A DNA stretch of 64,000 nucleotides from G963422745 sp965214285 (lineage in GTDB: Bacteria; Actinomycetota; Acidimicrobiia; Acidimicrobiales; Aldehydirespiratoraceae). Position numbers and translations under genes: made by a program. The stretch spans positions 2,976,001-3,040,000 of the forward strand of contig OZ243946.1 of NCBI GenBank assembly GCA_965214285.1, given 5' to 3'. Within the stretch, counting starts at the first letter, position 1. The number at the start of each line of letters is the position of its first letter. The notes under the pieces are model-generated. The model saw nothing but the letters and a program-made list of their open reading frames with translations, searched no databases and was not told the DNA's origin. Below are positions 34,778 through 41,875 of this stretch, one piece after another.

Positions 34778-37700
34778 CAGCTCCTCCAGTCCTCTCCGTG
34801 AACCTTGATCACGCATTGACGGTCAACATTGCGCATGGAGTGCAGCGTTTTCCAACGGTCTGGTGCCTCAGTGCCGAAGTCAGTCAGAAGCGCCCGATGC
34901 TGTTCGCCTCCCCGGTAGTGAAGCATCTGTCCGGCTGCTTGTGCCTCCGCGGCTCGGTCTGACCACTCTTCGACGAGCTGATCGATCTGCTTGACAGTCT
35001 CCACTGCCTCATCAGGGTCGACTTCGGCAACCCGTCGCTTCATGGCTGTGATGATACGTAGGATCTCGCCACGGCGTGGATCGAAGTCACCGGCAGCGTC
35101 ATTGGACGACAGTCCTGCGCCGTGGCGGACAGCGATGACGAGTGCAGCATGCAACGCCCGGCTACGGGAAGGTGCCGAGTAAGACGTGACGCTGGTCGGC
35201 TCCACATGCCGGTAAAGGGCCGAATGATAGGGCACAAAGCCCTCGTAGTGGGAACGATCACGCGGCCGGGTCGCGGACAGCATCGTCACGATCAGGCCAG
35301 GAATCTTGCTTCTTCCAACTCTACTGGTTGCCTGGATGTACTCGGAAGTGCTCTTTGGCTGGCCATTGACCAGCATCAACGCCAACCGTGAGACATCGAC
35401 GCCGACTGACAGCATGTTCGTGCTGGCCAGAAATGACACTTCGTCGGGCTCGCTGTTGTGCTTGCCAAGGCGTTGGAGGAGACCTGGCAGGTGCTTGCCA
35501 CTCACGTTGCTCGTCAGCTCCACTACGTTGTCGGCGTCGAGGAGCCTACGATGCTCGTCAGCCGTAGCAAGGGAATCTAGTCGCTTGGGAATGTGGTCGT
35601 ATGCCTGGGTAACGGTTCGACCGAGGTCACGCAGACTGTTGTGATAGGCGACAAGCGTCCAGTAGGCGTCGAGCTGAGTGTCGTCGAGACTGCCTTCGAG
35701 CGATGCCTGAAGAAGAGCCGATGCTAGCCCGACCATCGTCGTTGCAGCCGTATGGCTCTGAGCCATGACTCCCACATAGAGACGGCCCGGTGCCTGGCGA
35801 TCTTCGCGTGAGAAGTAGGAGTCTCGGGCGTCGAGACCCGGAGCGGGAAAGAGCCGCACGTCGCTCCCGAACAGGCCTGATACCTGCTCAGGTGCTCGAC
35901 GGATCGTGGCAGTCGAGGCGATCACTTTCGGGGTCAGCTCGCCAAGGCCGCACAACAGCTCAACGGCTGATTCGTAGATGCCTACTGCGGTTCCGAGCGG
36001 GCCAGAAAGCAGGTGCAGTTCATCCTGAATGATCAGGGTGGGTGGCAGGTACCTGCCTTTGTTCCCGAAGAAGGCGCTGCCGCCAGCCACCCAGGCAAGC
36101 CGCGCAAACTTGTCGACCGTTGCAATGAGAATCGTCGGAGGACGAACGTAGAGCTCGTCATCCACTACCGCGACCGGCAGATTTTCGTGGAAGGTGCAGT
36201 CGGAGGATGGGCAGAAGAACGTGAAGGACGCGCTGCCTGCATGGATGCCGTATAGGGTGGGGTCATCAACCTTGCGAACGGGCACGATCTCGGTTCCGCA
36301 CCACGGGCACGACTCGAGCTGGAAGGGGTTGATCGGTTCCGGATCGTCGAGCACCTCGTCCCTGCGATCGACTGCGTTCGCCCACGTGTTCGGAGACACG
36401 CCTTCGCCTACCCAGAGCCCGATGCCGATCGGCTCGCCCCCCATGCCAGCTTTGTTGCTCCGCCTGATGAGCTCGCAGGCGCAGGCCAGCGCAGCCGCCC
36501 GCTGGAACTGCTGGGTCGTGAGAAGCCGAAGCGTGTAGCGGGTGATGACCGCAGTACCCGCACCCCGATCACCGTGCCGCAGCCTGCGCAGGAAGATCTC
36601 AAAGGCCGCCACACCCAGGTAGGCCTCGGTCTTGCCGCCGCCGGTCGGGAACCAGATGAGGTCAACGATAGAGCGGTAGTCGTGTGAGCCGTCCTCAACG
36701 GATGGCAGGACAGACAGGATGAAGGCGAGCTGGAATGGTCGCCACCTGTAGTCCGTCAGCGAGTCGTAGTCAATGTCTTGAGGAACGACGCTGTCCGCGA
36801 CTCGACGGGTTCCGCCGAGATCATCCTTCGAGTGGCGCATCTGCATGAGGATCGCCCGGTTGGCGAGGCGGAAAGCACGCAGCACAACCGGATCGGAGGT
36901 GACCGTCTCGATCCCCTCGTCGATTCGCCCTATCGTCTCGTCCAGGCGCGCCAGGACTGCCTGCGCAGCCGGACGCAGAGGCTCGGTCAGATCCTCGGCC
37001 GACCGGGACAAGCCCGCGATCCAGTCCCGGTAAGGCTGAGCGAAGGCCCCGAGTTGCTCTCGAAGCTGCGCCGGGTCGAGATTCTCGGATGCGAGATGAG
37101 CGATACAGAGGGCTTCGTGCGTGTCGTCTCCTCCATGGGTCACAGGCGGCACTTCGTACTCCGGCACGAGCGCGGTCCACACGGCCTCGACGGTCGGTGC
37201 TTGGTTGTGTGGCCAGTCAGCGGCGCAGCCGTGGCCGATCGCAAAGGTCTTTGCATGGCGGTAGAGCATCCGGAGCTCTAGATCCTCGGGGTCTTCGGAG
37301 AGGAAGTCAACGGAGGGGTACTCAAGGATCTGGCCGGCGACGGCCTCGCAGCGGAATCCGACCTGATGGAGCGTGAGATCGGAATCGATGGGATGCGGCT
37401 TTGCCTGCCTCTGTGCGTTGAGCAGCGAGACCGTGACGAGGTGGCCGTCGGGCATCGGCCGCCAGCGAACGGACAAGCAGGCCCGTCCGTCGAGGACCGG
37501 GGTTCGGCTGTCAGCCGACGACGCCTCCAACGTCACCCGCTCGGGCTGATCACGCTCGGCAATCGGGCGGCGCAGCCATGATCGGCGCCTGTCTTCCATC
37601 TGGGTCTCGTAGCAGGCGCCCCAGACGTGACAGGTCAGCTTCCCTGGGCCGGACAGGTAGAAGCTGACGCCGATCGAACTGGGAAGCCACTGATTGGCGA

Positions 37701-37935
37701 GGCGGACGGGTTCGTCGTTCACCTCCCTGCCTATCGACCCGCCGGGGCCGTCGGCCTCGCCCGTCTTCTCCACTTCCTCGGTGGAGGCGTTGACTGGGTA
37801 CAGCGTGCCGGAGAGATAGCGGCGGTGCGGCAGGTCGTACAGGGTCTCCCTCGCACCGTCGACAGGACCGACGACCTGCCGCTTCAGATAGTCGAGGATG
37901 CCCCGACGAACCTCAGTGAACTCGGCGGTCGTCAT
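34777..37935 (-). CDS. drmA: DISARM-like DrmA helicase
   Basis: A 1052-residue superfamily-II helicase of DrmA type. Motif I is FPTGGGKTEAYLG (429-441), motif II is IIQDELHLLSGPLG (DELH, 638-641), motif III SATIRRA (STATIRR), and the C-terminal RecA lobe has VSFLASTNMLSVGVDVSRLA and YIQATSRVGRSKIPGLIV. A zinc-binding insert with CPWCG (543-546) and CPSSDCTFH separates motifs I and II, typical of DrmA. An N-terminal region of about 400 residues precedes. The stop overlaps drmB and its ATG overlaps the stop of a truncated upstream reading frame (ATGA), so a gene upstream was once part of the operon. Confidence 0.9.
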   Translation of the reverse strand: MTTAEFTEVRRGILDYLKRQVVGPVDGARETLYDLPHRRYLSGTLYPVNASTEEVEKTGEADGPGGSIGREVNDEPVRLANQWLPSSIGVSFYLSGPGKLTCHVWGACYETQMEDRRRSWLRRPIAERDQPERVTLEASSADSRTPVLDGRACLSVRWRPMPDGHLVTVSLLNAQRQAKPHPIDSDLTLHQVGFRCEAVAGQILEYPSVDFLSEDPEDLELRMLYRHAKTFAIGHGCAADWPHNQAPTVEAVWTALVPEYEVPPVTHGGDDTHEALCIAHLASENLDPAQLREQLGAFAQPYRDWIAGLSRSAEDLTEPLRPAAQAVLARLDETIGRIDEGIETVTSDPVVLRAFRLANRAILMQMRHSKDDLGGTRRVADSVVPQDIDYDSLTDYRWRPFQLAFILSVLPSVEDGSHDYRSIVDLIWFPTGGGKTEAYLGVAAFEIFLRRLRHGDRGAGTAVITRYTLRLLTTQQFQRAAALACACELIRRSNKAGMGGEPIGIGLWVGEGVSPNTWANAVDRRDEVLDDPEPINPFQLESCPWCGTEIVPVRKVDDPTLYGIHAGSASFTFFCPSSDCTFHENLPVAVVDDELYVRPPTILIATVDKFARLAWVAGGSAFFGNKGRYLPPTLIIQDELHLLSGPLGTAVGIYESAVELLCGLGELTPKVIASTATIRRAPEQVSGLFGSDVRLFPAPGLDARDSYFSREDRQAPGRLYVGVMAQSHTAATTMVGLASALLQASLEGSLDDTQLDAYWTLVAYHNSLRDLGRTVTQAYDHIPKRLDSLATADEHRRLLDADNVVELTSNVSGKHLPGLLQRLGKHNSEPDEVSFLASTNMLSVGVDVSRLALMLVNGQPKSTSEYIQATSRVGRSKIPGLIVTMLSATRPRDRSHYEGFVPYHSALYRHVEPTSVTSYSAPSRSRALHAALVIAVRHGAGLSSNDAAGDFDPRRGEILRIITAMKRRVAEVDPDEAVETVKQIDQLVEEWSDRAAEAQAAGQMLHYRGGEQHRALLTDFGTEAPDRWKTLHSMRNVDRQCVIKVHGEDWRS

Positions 37936-38081
37936 GGGAGCGGAGCCGGCGAGTCAGGCAGGTCCCTCCTGGCGCTTTGCACAAATCCGGGCTTCAGATG
38001 TGAAGGCAGGGCCGCCCAGAGGCTGTCGCGGGCACGGCTCATGGCCATCAATGGTGCCTCATCGTCGGTGACCACGACAAC
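37932..38081 (-). pseudogene. C-terminal remnant of a gene upstream of drmA
   Basis: A minus-strand frame of 49 codons ends in TGA overlapping the drmA ATG. It reads VVVVTDDEAPLMAMSRARDS then LWAALPSHLKPGF, with good codon usage, but is cut off by an in-frame stop at 38082-38084 and has no room for a domain. The coupling to drmA says it is the tail of a former operon member. MSRARD resembles the last motif of helicases, but the origin is not certain. Confidence 0.5.
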
Positions 38082-38110
38082 TCAGCCCGCTGTAAACGTC
38101 GGATTGGCCG

Positions 38111-38575
38111 GTGAGCCGAGGGCGACGCGGCGTTCGAGCCGCGGTCGCGCCGGCCGCGGTGCTGACCGAGACCCCAGCAGTCGGCTCCGCGTTCTGCGGG
38201 GCCCAGGCCAAGGACGACACCCACGCCAAGGCCCGCTGCGTCTGGCTGAACAGCAGCCTCGGACTGCTCGGCTTCTACGGGAACCGCACGCTGAAGGTGC
38301 TCGCCTACCCGCGGTTCTCGATGGAGGACATGCGCGATCTCCCCGTGCCCGAACTGACCGACCCGCAAGCGCGGACGCTGGCTGCCGTCTTCGACACCCA
38401 CGCCGACGCTGAGATGCAGCCCTTCAAGGCGATGAACGACTGCGCCGTGCGGGCCGCACTCGACCAGGCTGTAGCCGAGACGGTGGGCAGCGACATCGGC
38501 TTCAGCGCGCACGACATCGACCTCGTCCGCCAGTCGCTCTCCGAGGAGCCCTCCATCAGCGGCACCAGGCCCTAG
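38111..38575 (+). pseudogene. C-terminal fragment of an N6-adenine DNA methylase
   Basis: About 154 codons remain. The useful part begins near AKDDTHAKARCVWLNSSLGL and continues LLGFYGNRTLKVLAYPRFSM, EDMRDLPVPELTDPQARTLA and ends IDLVRQSLSEEP. The pattern of an asparagine-serine LNSSLGLL strand followed by YPRFS...LPVP is the C-terminal region of large type II/DISARM/BREX-type adenine methylases (about 1000 residues). The SAM and NPPY motifs are missing. It points away from drmA, so its missing N-terminus lay toward 38.1 kb. Source (DrmMI, PglX-like or other) cannot be fixed. Confidence 0.6.
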
Positions 38576-38780
38576 CGACCTCACCATCCCGCCGGCCAAT
38601 CCCAGCCACGCCCCTGAGCAGCGCGGCGGTGCCGGGGGGATTCCATCGACCCCCAAAGCGCCGGGCACCCTCACCCGAGAGCGGTTCTCGCCCCGGTGCC
38701 GTATGGCGGAAGACGGTTCCGCTTACCGGGGCAGAGCCGAGAGCATCGATCGCCTGCAGAAGCTCGGCCTTGTCAATCAC
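38556..38780 (-). pseudogene. Truncated RES-domain toxin
   Basis: GTG 38780 begins just after the Xre antitoxin stop. The first 56 codons match a RES domain: VFRHTAPGREPLSG and RRFGGRWNPPG. From about 38630 on the reading leaves the family (AGIGRRDGEVARAW), and the frame ends at 38556, giving 74 residues instead of about 150-230. RES toxins degrade NAD+; without the rest of the fold this copy should be inactive. Confidence 0.7.
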
Positions 38781-38781
38781 C

Positions 38782-39138
38782 TCACACCACGACGCCGTCC
38801 GCCAGAGCCTCGATCAGCTCCATCACAGACCGGTAGTCGCCGTCGGCGATGCGCTCCGCTGGACTGTCGTGATCGAGCATCCGATTCGGCGTGAACAGCC
38901 ACAGGCTCCGTTCCCCGGCCTTCAATACGCCCGCCAGCGCCTCGACGACATAGGCGAGCTCAATCAGCCGCTGCCGTGACCCTGGCTGCGGGGCAGCGTC
39001 GCCGCGCTCCCACCGGCTGACCGTCCTGGCCGTCGCACCGACGATCTGGCCCACCTGGTCCTGGGTCAGATCGGCTTGGGCCTGCAAAGCCTGCAGGCGG
39101 CCAGCGATCGCTGGGCTCAATGTCAACTCCTTCGGCAT
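38782..39138 (-). CDS. Xre/MbcA/ParS-type antitoxin
   Basis: A 118-residue antitoxin of the RES-Xre toxin-antitoxin class. Residues about 20-50 are an HTH (LTQDQVGQIVGATARTVSRW), and the C-terminus NRMLDHDSPAERIADGDYRS and MELIEALADG is the toxin-binding DUF2384 domain. It would neutralise the RES toxin and repress the operon. The antitoxin-first order matches the family. ATG 39138 has AAGGTG upstream; GTG 39147 is an alternative. The antitoxin is intact although the toxin is truncated, so it is an orphan. Confidence 0.88.
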   Translation of the reverse strand: MPKELTLSPAIAGRLQALQAQADLTQDQVGQIVGATARTVSRWERGDAAPQPGSRQRLIELAYVVEALAGVLKAGERSLWLFTPNRMLDHDSPAERIADGDYRSVMELIEALADGVVV

Positions 39139-39202
39139 AACGAGCACCTTACAGGCTGTCCGTTGATCTGTCTACTGGTCTGACACCCACAATGACGAAG
39201 CT

Positions 39203-39366
39203 GTCAGTCCCGGCTCTACAGAATCGGCATCGGCCGAGCCCACAAAGGCACCCCCCTCGTCATGCTCATCGCCGACCGCGACATCCGCATCGTCCACGCC
39301 CAAACCGGCCAACTCATCCGCCAGCTCACCCTCGACCCCGACCGGCTCTACCAGCCCCGCAAATGA
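39203..39366 (+). mobile_element. IS481-like transposase C-terminal remnant
   Basis: In one plus-strand frame the sequence reads SRLYRIGIGRAHKGT, LVMLIADRDIRIVHAQTG and LIRQLTLDPDRLYQPRK before TGA 39364-39366. RLYxIGIGRAHxGT...LTLDPxRxYQP is the usual end of actinobacterial IS481-type transposases. There is no start codon and no DDE catalytic part, so it is a relic. GATGTCTTGACACATCAC just downstream (39400-39418) could be the element's right end. Confidence 0.6.
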
Positions 39367-39424
39367 CAAACCCACGCCGCCGCGTGGGTTCACCCTTGCC
39401 GATGTCTTGACACATCACACAGGG

Positions 39425-39496
39425 CTCGGGGAGGAGGACTCGAACCCCCAATTACTGGACCAGAACCAGCAGTGTTACCGATTACACCATCCCCGA
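39425..39496 (-). tRNA. tRNA-Gln (anticodon CTG)
   Basis: A 72-nt minus-strand cloverleaf: acceptor TCGGGGA/TCCCCGA, D-arm GGTGTAATCGGTAAC, anticodon stem GCTGG/CCAGT with loop TTCTGGT (CTG), T-loop GGGTTCGAGTC. TACGCT (39515-39510) lies 13 nt upstream as a possible -10. It marks the right edge of the island and is next to gltX. Confidence 0.9.
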
Positions 39497-39525
39497 AAGG
39501 AAGGCTTGCAGCGTAGCGGTCCGGC

Positions 39526-39660
39526 GGCGTCTTCGGGGGCGGGCCTTGTGCTCGTGACTCCCTTCGGGGGCGGGCTTGGCGATCTTCGGGGGTGGGCCTT
39601 GGTGACTGGGGGCGGGGCTTGGTGACCCGGGCCGGGCCTTGTGCTCGTGCGCCATTCGGA
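39526..39660. repeat. G-rich imperfect tandem repeats
   Basis: Variants of CTTCGGGGGCGGGCCTTG recur about five times between 39526 and 39640, with GTGCTCGTG appended to the outer ones. Runs of G could form quadruplexes. They fill most of the gap between tRNA-Gln and the end of gltX; no coding sequence is seen. Confidence 0.55.
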
Positions 39661-39696
39661 TCGCACGGGATCGCACGGGCGGGCGCGGGCGCGGGC

Positions 39697-41235
39697 TCAG
39701 GCGGAGAGACGGTCGAGGGCCGCGGCGAGGCGGGCCACACAGGCGTCCTTGCCCAGCAGGGTCATCGCCTGCCACAGCGGGATGCCCGCGCCGCGCCCGG
39801 TCAGGGCCACCCGCACCGGTGCCTGCGACCTCACCCGCACGCCCAGCTCGGCGCTGAGGCGGTTGCCCACGGCCATCACCGCGGCCTCGACGGCAGCCGG
39901 GTCGCCGAACGCCGGCTCGTCCAGATCGCCGAGGGCCTCGATCGCCTCGGCCAGCACCCGCTCGGCGGCGCTGCCCTTGACCATCGCCTTGGCCCAGGAG
40001 CGCTCGTCGTAGGCGTCGATGCGCTCGGCGAACAGCCAGCGCACCAGCTCGGGCGCCTCGGCCAGCACCGAGATCCGCTGCTGGATGTCGGCGGCCAGCG
40101 CCAGCACCGCCTCGGGCCGGTAGGAACCCACCGGCAGGCCCGCCTCGGGGTCGGTCATCCAGGGCTCGACCGCCTCGACGAAGCGCTCCGGCGACAGGGC
40201 CCTTATGTACGCGGCGTTGATGTGGCGGAGCTTGGCCGGGTCGAAGAACGCAGGCGAGCGGTTCACCGCCTCCAGCGAGAAGAGCTCGACGATCTCGGCG
40301 ATCGGGCGTATCTCCACGCCGTCGGGCGGTCCCCAGCCCAGCAGGGCCAGGGCGTTGACCATGGCCTCGGGCAGGATTCCGCGCAGCTCCGGCGTGTCGT
40401 CGGTGGCTGGGCTGCCCTGGGTGCCGGTGCCGGCCGAGGCAGGCGCCGCGGGCTTGGCAGGCTTGGCAGGCGAGGCGGCCGCTGGGGTCGCGTAGAAGTC
40501 GGCCAGGGCCACGTCGTCGCGGCGCTTGGAGAGCTTCTTGCGCGCGGAGTTGACCAGCAGCGGCAGGTGCGCGTAGACGGGCGGCTCGCCGAAGCCCAGC
40601 GCCTGCCACAGCAGCACCACACGGGGCGTGGTGTTGAGCAGATCCTCGCCGCGGATCACGTGGCTGATGGCCATGTCGTGATCGTCGACGGCGTTGGCGA
40701 TCAAAAACGTGGGCGTGCCGTCGCCGCGGCGGATCACGAAGTCCTCGATGCCGTCGTGGGCGAACTCCACCCGCCCGCGCACGATGTCGTCGATCACGGT
40801 CGCACCCTCGTCGGGCACCCGGAAGCGCACCACCGTGCCGGGGCCGTCGGCCACCTCCCGCTCCCGCGACCAGCCGTGGTAGCCCTCGGGCAGTCCCGCC
40901 TGCTCGCAGCGGGCGGCGATCTCGGCGCGGGTCAGGTCGCAGAAGTAGGCCTTGCCATCCTCCAGCAGCCGCTGCACGGCTGCGGTGTGCGCGTCGAGGC
41001 GGTCGCTCTGGAAGTACGGCCCCTCGTCGAAGTCGATGCCCAGCCACTGCAGCGGCTCGACGATGGCGTCGACGTAGGCCTGGGTCTTGCGGCCGGCGTC
41101 GGTGTCCTCGATGCGCAGCACCATCACGCCGCCGTGACGGCGGGCATACAGCCAGTTGAACAGCGCCGAGCGGGCACTGCCGACGTGCAGGTAGCCAGTG
41201 GGCGCCGGCGCAAACCGGACGCGGGGTGCGTTCAC
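39697..41235 (-). CDS. gltX: Glutamyl-tRNA synthetase
   Basis: A 512-residue class I synthetase that charges tRNA with glutamate. It has APAPTGYLHVGSARSALFNW (HIGH signature, residues about 8-27), GWSREREVADG, AISHVIRGEDLLNTTPR and the KMSKS-like KLSKR. Right after KLSKR and a short helix sits a Pro/Ala/Lys-rich insert of about 35 residues (TPAAASPAKPAKPAAPASAG) before LRGILPEAMVNALALLGWG, where most GluRS continue directly. Start is GTG 41235. If a GatCAB amidotransferase exists elsewhere, the enzyme may also charge tRNA-Gln. It is last of the leuB-ilvE-cimA-hypothetical-gltX run. Confidence 0.95.
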   Translation of the reverse strand: MNAPRVRFAPAPTGYLHVGSARSALFNWLYARRHGGVMVLRIEDTDAGRKTQAYVDAIVEPLQWLGIDFDEGPYFQSDRLDAHTAAVQRLLEDGKAYFCDLTRAEIAARCEQAGLPEGYHGWSREREVADGPGTVVRFRVPDEGATVIDDIVRGRVEFAHDGIEDFVIRRGDGTPTFLIANAVDDHDMAISHVIRGEDLLNTTPRVVLLWQALGFGEPPVYAHLPLLVNSARKKLSKRRDDVALADFYATPAAASPAKPAKPAAPASAGTGTQGSPATDDTPELRGILPEAMVNALALLGWGPPDGVEIRPIAEIVELFSLEAVNRSPAFFDPAKLRHINAAYIRALSPERFVEAVEPWMTDPEAGLPVGSYRPEAVLALAADIQQRISVLAEAPELVRWLFAERIDAYDERSWAKAMVKGSAAERVLAEAIEALGDLDEPAFGDPAAVEAAVMAVGNRLSAELGVRVRSQAPVRVALTGRGAGIPLWQAMTLLGKDACVARLAAALDRLSA

Positions 41236-41272
41236 GCCCGCCAGGCTAAACCCGCCCGGCAGCGGGCTGGCT

Positions 41273-41337
41273 CAAGGCCCCGCGCTGCCCCCAAGCGGGC
41301 CGGCCCAAGGCCCCCGCGCTGCCCCCAAGCGGGCCGG
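41273..41337. repeat. 31/32-bp tandem repeat, two copies
   Basis: CAAGGCCCCGCGCTGCCCCC... (41273-41303) recurs at 41306-41337 with one extra C. It lies between gltX and the hypothetical gene upstream and includes AAGCGGGCCGG ends. Confidence 0.75.
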
Positions 41338-41338
41338 G

Positions 41339-41869
41339 TCAGGGGCCCGCCAGGCCCAGCAGCGACCGCCAGTCGTCGGGCTGGGCCTCGCAGACGGCGT
41401 CCGCGCTGAGGCGATAGGTCGACTCGGGGACCGCGGCGACTATCGCCCTGGCCCGGCTGTAGCCCTCTGGGCTGTGGTGAAGCTCGGCGAACATTTGACG
41501 CCGCAGCTCGACCAGCTCGTCGGGCGCCTCGGCGAGAAAACCCCAGATCGCCAGGGCCGCTTGGATGTCGTCGGCGATCGGCGCCCGGCCGTGCAGCGAG
41601 GCTCTGCGCAGGGCCACCGCGCAGGCGCCTTCGATCACGTCGGCGGCGTGCTCGCCGGGGCGCAGCACGAGGCGCTCCTCGAAGCGCCGGGCCAGCTTCA
41701 GCGCGTAGCCCTGGTCGGGACCCTGGCTGCCCAGCGGGCCAGCGCTCGGCTGCGGCTCGCCGAGGGTCTCGCCGGGGCGCTCCGCGCGCCACGAGCCGCG
41801 TCGTCTCGGCGGCGACTGGTATTGCCTGACGGCCGTGTGGTCGGCGGCCACGGACTCCGGGACCGACAT
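41339..41869 (-). CDS. Hypothetical protein
   Basis: A 176-residue protein in the same operon as cimA, 6 nt after its stop. The first 60 residues are Pro/Arg/Gly-rich and probably disordered. Then comes a helical region DQGYALKLARRFEERLVLRP, EHAADVIEGACAVALRR, a conserved IQAALAIWGFLAEAPDELV and a tyrosine/histidine-rich FAELHHSPEGYSRARAIV. No enzyme motif or membrane segment is seen. I do not recognise the family; a role linked to amino-acid synthesis or to gltX is suggested only by position. Confidence 0.7.
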   Translation of the reverse strand: MSVPESVAADHTAVRQYQSPPRRRGSWRAERPGETLGEPQPSAGPLGSQGPDQGYALKLARRFEERLVLRPGEHAADVIEGACAVALRRASLHGRAPIADDIQAALAIWGFLAEAPDELVELRRQMFAELHHSPEGYSRARAIVAAVPESTYRLSADAVCEAQPDDWRSLLGLAGP

Positions 41870-41875
41870 CGCCGC

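Noticed and set aside
39192..39410. 72-residue plus-strand frame rich in Pro, His and Arg
   Set aside because: It is the wrong frame over the IS481-like transposase relic, which reads sensibly in another frame.
39526..39660. Possible CRISPR array in the repeats before gltX
   Set aside because: The repeats are imperfect, G-rich and spaced irregularly by short related sequence, with no unique spacers and no cas genes.
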